From an uncultured Eubacterium sp. (lineage in GTDB: Bacteria; Bacillota; Clostridia; Lachnospirales; Lachnospiraceae): a DNA stretch of 64,000 bases. Below the pieces are notes generated by a model. The model saw only the letters and a list, made by a program, of their open reading frames with translations. It did not search any database and was not told the DNA's origin. This document shows positions 1 to 8,312 of the stretch, piece after piece. Position numbers and translations under genes: made by a program. How positions within the stretch are numbered: position 1 is the stretch's first letter; every line of letters begins with the position of its first letter. The DNA lies in assembly GCA_900552795.1 (NCBI GenBank), contig USBB01000005.1:31469-95468 (forward strand), given 5' to 3'.

Positions 1-23
1 CAGAGAAGAAGGTGGTCGTTGCA

Positions 24-2486
24 ATGGGTAAAGGTTTTAGGGAGCTTTTAGAAAATGAGTATGTTATATTTGACGGCGGCATGGGAACTATGCTTTTTGA
101 TGCCGGCATGAAAACAGGTCAGATACCGGAAACTCTTAATATAACAGATCCGCAGCTGCTTATTTCAATACATGAAAAGTATCTTAACGCAGGGGCTGAT
201 GTTATCTACGCAAATACTTTCGGTGCAAACGCATATAAGCTTGATGGCTGCGGTTACAGTGCAGATCAGCTTATTGAGGCTGGAATAAAAAATGCAAAAA
301 CAGCATGTGAAAATGTAAATAGTGAGGCGCTTGTAGCACTTGATATAGGGCCTATCGGACAGCTTCTTGAGCCATCGGGAACATTAAGCTTTGAGGAAGC
401 TTATGAAATGTATGCCGAGGCTGTAAAGGCCGGAGCTGCGGCCGGAGCTGACCTGGTTGTGTTTGAGACGATGACGGACCTTATGGATGTTAAGGCTGCA
501 GTGCTTGCGGCAAAGGAAAATACGGAGCTTCCAATTGTGTGCACTATGTCATTTGAAGAAAATATGCGTACCTTTACGGGCTGTCATGTTTCAGCAATGG
601 CTCTTACATTGCAGGGACTTGGTGTTGATGCGATAGGAATTAATTGTTCACTTGGGCCAAAGGAGCTTGCTCCGGTGGTTTGCGAGCTTTCTAAATGGAC
701 AACACTTCCTATAGTTATGAAGCCTAATGCAGGACTTCCTGATCCAAAGACAAATAAATACAATGTTGATGCAGTTGAATTTGCAAATCTTATGAAAGAT
801 TTAAGAAAATTCGGCATTAAGATTTATGGAGGCTGCTGCGGAACAAATCCTGAATATATAAAAGAGCTTTCCAAAATGCTTAAAGAATATGGCAATGAGT
901 GTGATGAGAGCTTTAAAATTAAAAATATTCCTGCGGCGGTGTGTTCAGCGACAAAGACTGTTACAATAACAGAGCCGAGGATAATCGGTGAAAGAATTAA
1001 TCCTACGGGAAAGAAATTATTTAAGGAAGCTCTTATTAACGGCAATATAGATTATATATTAAATCAGGCACTTGAGCAGGTTAATGCAGGGGCTGATATT
1101 CTTGATGTAAATGTCGGACTTCCGGGAATTGACGAAAAGCAGATGATGATAACTGCAGTAAAATCAATACAGTCTGTTGTTGAAGTTCCTCTTCAGATAG
1201 ACTCAACAATTCCTGAGGTTCTTGATTCTGCATTAAGAGTATATAACGGAAAGCCGATAGTTAACTCTGTTAATGGTGAAGAGGAATCACTTAAAACAGT
1301 ACTTCCTATAGTAAAAAAATACGGAGCAGCAGTTGTGGGTCTTACCATTGATAAGGACGGTATACCGGAAAAGGCAAAAGATCGCTTTGCTATAGCACAA
1401 AAGATACTTGATGCAGCTTTAAGCTATGGTATTCCAAAGGAGGATGTTTATATAGATTGTCTTACACTAACCGCTTCTGCACAGCAGGAGGGCGTGACAG
1501 AGACTCTTGAAGCAGTGAAAAGAGTGAAGGAAGAGCTTGGATTAAAAACAGTTCTCGGAGTGTCAAATATTTCTTTCGGATTGCCTAACAGAGTTTTGGT
1601 AAATCACATTTTTCTTACAATGGCACTTCAAAACGGGCTTGATTTGCCTATAATAAATCCTAATATTGATGAGATGACGGGAGCTGTGCGAGCATATAAG
1701 CTTCTTGCTGGGATAGATGTAAATTCTGTATCATTTATAAAGGCATATTCGGATATGCCTAAAATAAAACCGATTGGCGAGGTGAAGCTTACTCATAATA
1801 ACAGCGTTAAGACAGAAGATGTGCCTGGCACGTCACTGCAAACTGGAGACGCAGGGCAGTTAAAACAGGAACTGTACAAGTCTGTGCTTTCAGGACTTAA
1901 AAATGAGGGAACGTTGCTTACGGAAAAGCTTCTTGAAACTGCTGACTCAATGGAAATAGTCAATGATGTATTAATTCCGGCGCTCGATAGGACAGGCGAG
2001 GAATTTGAGAAAGGAACGCTGTTTTTGCCTCAGCTTATAATGGCGGCTTCAGTTGCTCAAAGTTCATTTGAGGTTATAAGAAAGCGTATGGCGTCAAATA
2101 AGGTTTCACCTGTCAGCAAAGGCAGGATAGTTATTGCGACCGTAAAAGGAGACGTGCATGATATAGGTAAAAATATAGTCAGGGTTTTGCTTGAAAATTA
2201 TGGCTATGAGGTTATTGATTTAGGAAAAGACGTGCCTTATGAGACGGTTGTGGAGGCAGTTAAGAAATATAATGTAAAGCTTGTAGGTTTGTCAGCCCTT
2301 ATGACAACTACGCTTAAATCTATGAAAGAGACAATTCAGCTTATTCACGATAATGGTCTTGACTGTAAAATCATGGTGGGAGGAGCAGTTCTTACACCTG
2401 AGTATGCAAAAGAGATTCATGCAGATTTTTACTCAAAGGATGCAAAGGAATCAGTAGACATTGCAAAAAGAGTGTTTGGCAATTAG
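24..2486 (+). CDS. metH: Cobalamin-dependent methionine synthase, short form lacking the activation domain
   Basis: Transfers a methyl group from methyltetrahydrofolate to homocysteine through a bound corrinoid, in the cytosol. The homocysteine methyltransferase domain (about residues 1-300) carries the zinc-site sequences GINCS and GGCCGT. A pterin-binding domain (about 315-580) begins IIGERINPTGKK. The C-terminal B12 module (about 615-820) shows DVHDIGKN, with the cobalt-ligating His. At 820 residues it stops after the B12 domain, so the adenosylmethionine-dependent reactivation domain of the roughly 1200-residue E. coli enzyme is missing; such short forms are usual in Clostridia. I prefer ATG at 24 to GTG at 12 because AAGGTGG at 9-15 sits 8 nt before it. 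The upstream neighbour lies outside the window. Confidence 0.93.
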   Translation: MGKGFRELLENEYVIFDGGMGTMLFDAGMKTGQIPETLNITDPQLLISIHEKYLNAGADVIYANTFGANAYKLDGCGYSADQLIEAGIKNAKTACENVNSEALVALDIGPIGQLLEPSGTLSFEEAYEMYAEAVKAGAAAGADLVVFETMTDLMDVKAAVLAAKENTELPIVCTMSFEENMRTFTGCHVSAMALTLQGLGVDAIGINCSLGPKELAPVVCELSKWTTLPIVMKPNAGLPDPKTNKYNVDAVEFANLMKDLRKFGIKIYGGCCGTNPEYIKELSKMLKEYGNECDESFKIKNIPAAVCSATKTVTITEPRIIGERINPTGKKLFKEALINGNIDYILNQALEQVNAGADILDVNVGLPGIDEKQMMITAVKSIQSVVEVPLQIDSTIPEVLDSALRVYNGKPIVNSVNGEEESLKTVLPIVKKYGAAVVGLTIDKDGIPEKAKDRFAIAQKILDAALSYGIPKEDVYIDCLTLTASAQQEGVTETLEAVKRVKEELGLKTVLGVSNISFGLPNRVLVNHIFLTMALQNGLDLPIINPNIDEMTGAVRAYKLLAGIDVNSVSFIKAYSDMPKIKPIGEVKLTHNNSVKTEDVPGTSLQTGDAGQLKQELYKSVLSGLKNEGTLLTEKLLETADSMEIVNDVLIPALDRTGEEFEKGTLFLPQLIMAASVAQSSFEVIRKRMASNKVSPVSKGRIVIATVKGDVHDIGKNIVRVLLENYGYEVIDLGKDVPYETVVEAVKKYNVKLVGLSALMTTTLKSMKETIQLIHDNGLDCKIMVGGAVLTPEYAKEIHADFYSKDAKESVDIAKRVFGN

Positions 2487-2488
2487 CT

Positions 2489-2517
2489 TTGACAATATTT
2501 TCACACTGATATATAAT
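2489..2517 (+). promoter_or_regulatory. Sigma-A promoter of rex
   Basis: TTGACA at 2489-2494 and TATAAT at 2512-2517 are separated by exactly 17 bp, a perfect vegetative promoter, about 38 bp before the rex start. The -35 begins just after the metH stop codon, so rex can be transcribed independently of metH. I see no clear Rex-type operator (TTGTGAA-N6-TTCACAA) over it. Confidence 0.8.
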
Positions 2518-2555
2518 TACGTCAATATATGTAACTTAGAACTTAGGAGAGAAGT

Positions 2556-3194
2556 ATGGGAGAAACAAAGAAAATATCATCTGCGGTTATAAGGAGGCTT
2601 CCAAGGTATTACAGATATCTTGGTGAATTGATAGAAAGTGATGTCCAGCGTATTTCATCGAAAGAATTGAGTGCAAAGATGAAGGTTACTGCGTCGCAGA
2701 TAAGACAGGATTTAAATAATTTCGGAGGCTTCGGACAGCAGGGATACGGATACAATGTAAAATATTTATATGACGAAATTGCTAAAATATTAGGAATTGA
2801 CAGAAGTCATAATATGATTATAGTAGGTGCCGGAAATCTCGGACAGGCTCTTGTAAATTCAGGCGATTTCGCAAAAAGAGGATTTTTGATAAAGGCTGTA
2901 TTTGATAACAATCCTGATATAGAGGGAGAAAAAATCGGTGATTTATCTGTACAGATGATGGATAAAGTAGTCGATTATATTAAAGATAACAATATTGAGA
3001 TTGTCGCACTTACAATTCCTAAGCATGCGGCAAAGGATGTAGCTAAAATGGTGACAGATGCAGGTGTAAAGGGAATTTGGAATTTTGCTCACACAGATTT
3101 AAATCTTCCTGATAATGTAACGGTGGAAAATGTTCATCTGTCAGAGAGTTTGATGCGATTGTCTTATAATATCGCAAATAAAGACGATAAGTGA
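2556..3194 (+). CDS. rex: Redox-sensing transcriptional repressor Rex
   Basis: DNA-binding repressor that reads the NADH/NAD+ ratio and controls fermentation and respiration genes. The N-terminal winged helix (about residues 1-75) contains RLPRYYRYLGEL and SQIRQDLNNFGGFG. A Rossmann domain follows with IIVGAGNLGQAL near residue 90, the dinucleotide-binding loop. At 212 residues it has the family's normal length. The start is ATG 2556 with AGGAGAG just upstream. It has its own consensus promoter and is followed after about 75 bp by a hairpin leader and an unknown gene, so whether the two are co-transcribed is unclear. Confidence 0.95.
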   Translation: MGETKKISSAVIRRLPRYYRYLGELIESDVQRISSKELSAKMKVTASQIRQDLNNFGGFGQQGYGYNVKYLYDEIAKILGIDRSHNMIIVGAGNLGQALVNSGDFAKRGFLIKAVFDNNPDIEGEKIGDLSVQMMDKVVDYIKDNNIEIVALTIPKHAAKDVAKMVTDAGVKGIWNFAHTDLNLPDNVTVENVHLSESLMRLSYNIANKDDK

Positions 3195-3195
3195 T

Positions 3196-3264
3196 TTTTT
3201 ACACAGCTATTTGTTTGTGAGCAAAAACAAATAGCCGGCAGCAAAGTTGCTCAGAAATGGGGGT
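3196..3264 (+). repeat. Short copy of a dispersed hairpin leader element
   Basis: Between rex and the next gene lies an 11-bp perfect hairpin (3206-3216 with 3225-3235, arms GCTATTTGTTT/AAACAAATAGC). A small AGCAA/TTGCT hairpin at about 3240-3251 follows, then a G-rich Shine-Dalgarno region. Fifteen bases (3202-3216) are identical to 36294-36308 and nineteen (3242-3260) to 20416-20434, so this is one member of a repeat family. There is no T-run after the large hairpin, so it is not a typical terminator. Confidence 0.65.
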
Positions 3265-3268
3265 TAAA

Positions 3269-3868
3269 ATGGCTGATATAACATATGATTTGTTAAAAGA
3301 TGTTCCGGCATTCAGACATATTCCTATTTTGACGCTCGATCCGCGCTGGTATAAGCTTATTCCGGAAAACAGTAAGACAGATGAAATTAAATACTGGGAA
3401 AAGCAGGTAAATGATCTTTTAAAAAGACAGGGACAAATAAATAATGATATTAAGGATGTAAAAAAGATTAAAAGCCAGATTATCCAGGAAGTTGTCCAAA
3501 ATATGGAAAGTGACGAAAATGAAGCCAGACACCAGAAATTCATGAATCAGAGACAAAAACTTATATATGAAGCAAAAGAGAAGATATCGGAGCTTGAGGA
3601 TGAGCAGAAAGAGATTCCAAGAGAGCTTGCGAGAGCAAATCAGATGCTTATGGTTGAAACTGTGCGTGTGTGCTTTGCAAAAATTAATGAAAATAGTGAA
3701 GATATAGAAATCCTTGAAAAGTGGATAAGTGAAACGAGAATTAAGCTTAAAAAAAATTTGTTGATAAAGCAGGACAAAGAAAGTGTAAATTCAAATATGT
3801 ATGCAGGTATGCATGATATTCTCGGACCGCAAATTATGAGTGCTTTGGACAGGATTAATGATAATTAA
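3269..3868 (+). CDS. Unknown coiled-coil protein
   Basis: I do not recognise this 199-residue protein. It is hydrophilic and has no signal peptide or membrane segment. A short N-terminal part contains PILTLDPRWYKLIP. A long charged helical stretch (about residues 45-160), rich in Glu, Lys and Gln, probably forms a coiled coil. I place the start at ATG 3269, behind the GGGGG at 3259-3263, not at ATG 3257, which overlaps that Shine-Dalgarno. It lies between rex and the NAD(P)HX repair gene. No catalytic motif is visible; a structural or adaptor role is only a guess. Confidence 0.7.
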   Translation: MADITYDLLKDVPAFRHIPILTLDPRWYKLIPENSKTDEIKYWEKQVNDLLKRQGQINNDIKDVKKIKSQIIQEVVQNMESDENEARHQKFMNQRQKLIYEAKEKISELEDEQKEIPRELARANQMLMVETVRVCFAKINENSEDIEILEKWISETRIKLKKNLLIKQDKESVNSNMYAGMHDILGPQIMSALDRINDN

Positions 3869-3969
3869 GTATGTGTAGAATTGCTATGCTGTCATGACTG
3901 TTATGCAGTAATAACTGCATTGTGGTTGTGGCAGCTTTAATTTTTAATTGCCGCAGAATGGGGGTTAAT

Positions 3970-5511
3970 ATGGAGTATTTGATGAGCAGTGAGCAGATGA
4001 AAAAAATTGATAATTATACGATTAACAGGGTAAAAATACCGTCAATGGTACTTATGGAAAGAGCGGCTCTTGCGGTTAGTGATAAGGTCAGACAGCTTTT
4101 TTCAAATAAGGGGTACGCAGTATGTGTTTGCGGAAGCGGTAACAACGGTGCAGACGGGCTTGCTGTGGCAAGACAGCTGTGTCAGAGCGGCTGGTATGTT
4201 GATGTGTTGGAGGTTGGAAATAAAAATCATGCTACACCGGAGTATGAGCTGCAAAGAAAAATTCTTTCAAAATTCGATGTTCACTTTAGAAGAAATGTAC
4301 AGTTTGGTGAATATGATTGTATTGTGGATGCAATATTCGGAATAGGACTGTCAAGAGATATAGAGGGTACATATAATATAATTATAAATGCAATTAATTC
4401 TGCATCTAACCGCAAGCCATCATTAAAAATTGTTTCGGTAGACATAGCATCAGGTATTAATGCAACTACAGGCAAGATTATGAATAACGCAGTAAAAGCG
4501 ACTGATACAGTGACTTTCGGATATAAAAAGCTTGGTATGGCATTGTACCCTGCAAGAGAATACTGCGGAAATATAAGTGTAGCGCAGATAGGATTTTTTC
4601 CGGCGCAAAAGATAAAGGACTGCAATACAGCCGCATATACATATACATATGAGGATTTAAGTGCGCTTCCTCAAAGAAGAGCATATGCAAATAAAGGAGA
4701 TTGCGGCAAGGCCCTCATCATTGCTGGTTCAGAAAATATGGCAGGTGCCGCATGTATGTCGGCTCAGTCTGCATTAAGAAGCGGCTGCGGACTTGTCAAG
4801 GTATTTACACACGAAAATAACAGGAGTATACTGCTTGGCAGGGTGCCTGAAGCTATATGTCAAACATATAATGATAAAAATATTGATAAAAAAATAGAAG
4901 ATGAGCTTGGAAAGTCTTTGGAATGGGCTGATGTGGTTGTGGCAGGTCCCGGTTTATCTACATGTGATTTATCAAAGAAAATAGTTAAATCGGTCATTGC
5001 ATCTTGTGAAGAGTCATCATTTAAGCTTGTGCTTGATGCCGACGCGTTAAATATCATATCAGATGATAAAGATGCCGGAAGGCTGCTTGAAAAATCATTG
5101 GGAGACATAGTTATAACACCGCATATAGGTGAAGCATCAAGGCTTATGAAAGAAGATATAAGCAATATTAAAAATAATCCGGTTGAGAGTGCGAAGCTTC
5201 TTTGCGAAAAATCGGGAGCCGTATGTGTTTTAAAGGATGCAGCAACAGTTGTATGTGATAAAGACAGAACATATATAAATATGTCAGGCAACTGCGGTAT
5301 GGCTACAGCAGGAAGCGGAGATGTTCTTACGGGAATTCTCTGTGGAATGATTACAGCAGGTTTTGACAGCTTCTTTGATGCTGTTGCCATGGCTGTTTAT
5401 GTTCATGGACTGGCAGGAGATATATGCCGGAAGAAATTTGGCATGAGGTCAATGAAAGCGTGGGATATAACAGATGCACTTTCTGACGTGTTAAAAGAGC
5501 AGGCTGAATAA
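3970..5511 (+). CDS. nnrD: Bifunctional NAD(P)H-hydrate epimerase / ADP-dependent dehydratase
   Basis: Repairs damaged NAD(P)HX. The N-terminal epimerase half (YjeF_N, about residues 1-215) interconverts the R and S hydrates and shows GSGNNGADGLAVAR. The C-terminal kinase-like half (about 225-513) dehydrates the S form using ADP and shows GPGLS and AGSGDVLTGI. The 513-residue length matches the fused bacterial form. The start is ATG 3970, preceded by GGGG at 3961-3964 in a context almost identical to that of the upstream gene. Fusions of this type are often annotated Nnr or NnrD. Confidence 0.92.
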   Translation: MEYLMSSEQMKKIDNYTINRVKIPSMVLMERAALAVSDKVRQLFSNKGYAVCVCGSGNNGADGLAVARQLCQSGWYVDVLEVGNKNHATPEYELQRKILSKFDVHFRRNVQFGEYDCIVDAIFGIGLSRDIEGTYNIIINAINSASNRKPSLKIVSVDIASGINATTGKIMNNAVKATDTVTFGYKKLGMALYPAREYCGNISVAQIGFFPAQKIKDCNTAAYTYTYEDLSALPQRRAYANKGDCGKALIIAGSENMAGAACMSAQSALRSGCGLVKVFTHENNRSILLGRVPEAICQTYNDKNIDKKIEDELGKSLEWADVVVAGPGLSTCDLSKKIVKSVIASCEESSFKLVLDADALNIISDDKDAGRLLEKSLGDIVITPHIGEASRLMKEDISNIKNNPVESAKLLCEKSGAVCVLKDAATVVCDKDRTYINMSGNCGMATAGSGDVLTGILCGMITAGFDSFFDAVAMAVYVHGLAGDICRKKFGMRSMKAWDITDALSDVLKEQAE

Positions 5512-5554
5512 AGATAAATATAATAAAGCAAAATGAATGGAGCGGAAGAATACG

Positions 5555-6739
5555 ATGAGTAAGTATTACAGAGTATACGCAGATATCAATCTTGATATGA
5601 TAGCTGCAAATGTTGATGAGCTTATGTCTCAGACAGCTGAGGGTACAAAGGCGATAGCTGTCGTAAAAGCAGACGGATACGGACATGGTGATGTGGCAGT
5701 TTCGAAAGCTGTGTATGACAGGGTGGCCGGATATGCAGTTGCAACATTGGATGAGGCTGTAAATTTAAGAGAAAACGGAATTGATAAGCCGATACTTATA
5801 TTGGGCTTTGTAAATACTGATGAGTATAGAATTCTTGTTGAAAATGAAGTATCTGCAACTGTGTTTGATTATGAGACGGCAAAGATGCTTAATGAGGTTG
5901 CAGGACAGCTTGGAAAAAAGGCACGTTGTCATATAAAAGTGGATACAGGTATGAGAAGAATCGGACTTGAACCTGATGAAAGCGGCGTAGAAACAGTTAA
6001 GAAAATCAAGCAGTTAAAAAATATTGATGCGGTGGGGATATTTACTCATTTTGCCACAGCTGATGAGATTGATAAAACAAAGAGCATAAGACAGCTTGAA
6101 AAATTTGATAATTTTATAAAACAGCTTGAAAAAGAAAATATAACGTTTGAATATAAGCATTGTGCAAACAGCGCGGCTGTAATAGATATGCCGCAGACAA
6201 ACAAAGACCTTGTAAGACTTGGAATTGCCATGTATGGAATGTATCCGTCAGAAGATGTTATAAAAAGAAAGGTGTGTTTAAGACCTGCGCTTGCCTTAAA
6301 GAGTCATGTAACCATGGTGAAATGTGTTGGTGAAGGTCAGGAAGTAAGCTATGGCGGAACATTTGTAACAAAAAGACCTACAAAGATAGCAACTGTATCT
6401 GTGGGATATGGTGACGGATATCCGAGAGCACTTTCATCAAAAGGTTATGTTTTAATAAAGGGTAAAAAAGCTCCTATTATAGGAAGAGTCTGTATGGATC
6501 AGCTTATGGTTGATGTTACGGAAATTGATGATGTTACAAGAAATGATGTTGTTACGCTTATCGGAAAAGACGGCGATTTGTGTATTACCGTTGAGGAAAT
6601 TGCAAAGCTGGCAGGTACATTTAATTACGAATTTGTGTGTGATTTAAATAAGAGAATACCAAGAAATTATTACAGTGGAGGGAAATATATCGGAAGCCAT
6701 GATTATTTTCATGAGAAATGGGTTTTAAATAATCTGTAA
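5555..6739 (+). CDS. alr: Alanine racemase
   Basis: PLP enzyme that makes D-alanine for peptidoglycan. The PLP lysine is in AVVKADGYGHG near residue 37. The catalytic tyrosine region SYGGTF is near 265 and MDQLMVD near 313. The fold is the usual N-terminal TIM barrel plus C-terminal beta domain, and 394 residues is standard. ATG 5555 is chosen because GGAG lies about 13 nt and GGAAG about 6 nt upstream; ATG 5537 sits on the Shine-Dalgarno itself. A mazF-type gene follows 77 bp later, the alr-mazF order familiar from Firmicutes. Confidence 0.95.
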   Translation: MSKYYRVYADINLDMIAANVDELMSQTAEGTKAIAVVKADGYGHGDVAVSKAVYDRVAGYAVATLDEAVNLRENGIDKPILILGFVNTDEYRILVENEVSATVFDYETAKMLNEVAGQLGKKARCHIKVDTGMRRIGLEPDESGVETVKKIKQLKNIDAVGIFTHFATADEIDKTKSIRQLEKFDNFIKQLEKENITFEYKHCANSAAVIDMPQTNKDLVRLGIAMYGMYPSEDVIKRKVCLRPALALKSHVTMVKCVGEGQEVSYGGTFVTKRPTKIATVSVGYGDGYPRALSSKGYVLIKGKKAPIIGRVCMDQLMVDVTEIDDVTRNDVVTLIGKDGDLCITVEEIAKLAGTFNYEFVCDLNKRIPRNYYSGGKYIGSHDYFHEKWVLNNL

Positions 6740-6816
6740 AAATCTGAATACACACCCGTAAGCTGGAAATACTACGAGTATATTAAGTAAAAATGTGCTT
6801 TGGGAGTGTGATAATA

Positions 6817-7167
6817 TTGGTAATTAAAAGGGGAGATATTTTTTACGCAGATTTAAGACCTGTAGTTGGTTCAGAACAGGGAGGAATACGTCCGGTACTT
6901 ATTATACAAAATGATACGGGAAATAAGCATAGTCCGACGGTAATATGTGCGGCTATAACATCTAAGATGAATAAGGCAAAGCTGCCTACACATGTAGAGA
7001 TAGATGCTGTAAGGTGCAATATTGTAAAGGATTCGGTTATACTTCTTGAACAGTTAAGAACTATTGATAAACAAAGGCTTAAAGACAAAGTATGTCACCT
7101 TGATAATGATATTATAAGTCAGGTAAATCATGCGCTTCAGGTTAGTCTTGAGATGGATGAGGATTAA
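6817..7167 (+). CDS. mazF: MazF/PemK-type mRNA endoribonuclease, no antitoxin gene visible
   Basis: Belongs to the MazF/NdoA toxin family, which cleaves single-stranded RNA at short motifs. [24 protein letters not shown] and the later [12 protein letters not shown] are the family's landmarks, and 116 residues is the normal length. The best start is TTG 6817, with GGGAG at 6802-6806 about 10 nt upstream; it puts KRGD at the N-terminus as in relatives. In Bacillus the antitoxin gene lies between alr and this gene. Here the 77-bp gap is too short to hold one, so the RNase appears orphaned or is held in check from elsewhere. Confidence 0.88.
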   Translation: MVIKRGDIFYADLRPVVGSEQGGIRPVLIIQNDTGNKHSPTVICAAITSKMNKAKLPTHVEIDAVRCNIVKDSVILLEQLRTIDKQRLKDKVCHLDNDIISQVNHALQVSLEMDED

Positions 7168-7208
7168 TATTATACGCAAGAATTATATAAATAATATTTT
7201 TATAATAT

Positions 7209-7237
7209 TTGACGTCATAATATGCGTATGATACAAT
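7209..7237 (+). promoter_or_regulatory. Sigma-A promoter of the CorC-like gene
   Basis: TTGACG at 7209-7214 and TACAAT at 7232-7237 are 17 bp apart. The start codon is about 115 bp downstream, so the transcript would carry a leader of roughly 110 nt, in which I see no known riboswitch. Confidence 0.65.
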
Positions 7238-7352
7238 TAAATCTATATAAGCAGATGTAAATATATGGATTATTTTTTATATTTGCCAGACAAAGTGTGA
7301 TGTTTTTACAGAGCAGTCATACAAAAAGAAACGAAAAGGAAGGTTTACAAAC

Positions 7353-8249
7353 ATGAACGATGGCCATCCCGCGGATGGGAATCAGAATTTTATTTCTTCT
7401 TTATTGAGCTTTTTTTCAAAAAGAAGAAAAGAAGATGATGTTACGGAAGAGGAAATCATTGACATGGTCAATGAAGGACATGAACAGGGTGTACTAAAGG
7501 AAAATGAAGCAGAGATGATAAACAATATCTTTGAGTTTGGAGAAAAACAGTCTTCAGATGTTATGACTCATAGAAAAAATATTGTTGCCATCGATGCAGA
7601 TAAGACAATTTCAGAAGTATTTGACATCATATTAAATGAGAATTTTTCAAGATATCCTGTGTATGATGGAGATATTGATAATATAATCGGTATCATACAT
7701 ATAAGGGATTTACTCAAAGCCTATGTGATAGAGAATAACAGGAACAGAAAGCTTTCAGACATGAGAAAACAGGTGCTTTTTGATGCAGTTTATATTCCTG
7801 AGACACGCAATTTGAGTGTGCTTTTTAAGGAAATGCAGTCTAAGAAAGTACATATGGCAATAGTTGTAGATGAGTATGGACAGACAGCGGGACTTGTTAC
7901 GATGGAAGATATCCTTGAAGAGATTGTTGGTAATATTCTTGATGAGTATGATAATGAAGAAGAATTTATAATCAAGCAGCATGATGGTTCGTATATATGC
8001 AACGGACAGATGCAGCTTGAAGATCTGGAAGATATGTTAGAGATAACATTTGACTGCGATGATATTGATACAATAAACGGATATCTTATTTACAAAATAG
8101 GCAGAATTCCTCAGGAAAATGAAGAATATGAGGTTATATGCGGTAATTATTGCTTTAAGGCAGTTGAAATAAACAATAAAATGATTACAAAAGTAAAAAT
8201 AAGCGTTTGTGCCGGAAATCAAGAAGATGAAAAGCAGACTGATGACTGA
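7353..8249 (+). CDS. CorC/HlyC-like CBS-domain protein without membrane part
   Basis: Contains a CBS pair (about residues 65-190, with DVMTHRKNIVAID and MAIVVDEYGQTAGLVTMEDILEEIVG split between its halves) and a C-terminal CorC_HlyC domain (about 205-285). CBS pairs bind adenine nucleotides; relatives are described as Mg/Co efflux or hemolysin-like factors. The 298-residue length and absence of hydrophobic segments show that the N-terminal DUF21 membrane domain of full-length relatives is missing, so this is the short cytosolic type. It starts at ATG 7353 with AAGGAAGG upstream and has its own promoter. Substrate and partner are unknown. Confidence 0.85.
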   Translation: MNDGHPADGNQNFISSLLSFFSKRRKEDDVTEEEIIDMVNEGHEQGVLKENEAEMINNIFEFGEKQSSDVMTHRKNIVAIDADKTISEVFDIILNENFSRYPVYDGDIDNIIGIIHIRDLLKAYVIENNRNRKLSDMRKQVLFDAVYIPETRNLSVLFKEMQSKKVHMAIVVDEYGQTAGLVTMEDILEEIVGNILDEYDNEEEFIIKQHDGSYICNGQMQLEDLEDMLEITFDCDDIDTINGYLIYKIGRIPQENEEYEVICGNYCFKAVEINNKMITKVKISVCAGNQEDEKQTDD

Positions 8250-8312
8250 TAAGTAAAATAACAATAAAATACAATATAAGACGCCGGATTATACGGGCAG
8301 AATGGAGAAATA

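Noticed and set aside
3888..3920. ATGCAGT/ACTGCAT hairpin before nnrD as a terminator
   Set aside because: The 7-bp stem is not followed by a T-run and is too weak; left unclassified.
8250..8312. SAM riboswitch before metY
   Set aside because: Only 63 bp of sequence, with no conserved SAM-box helices.
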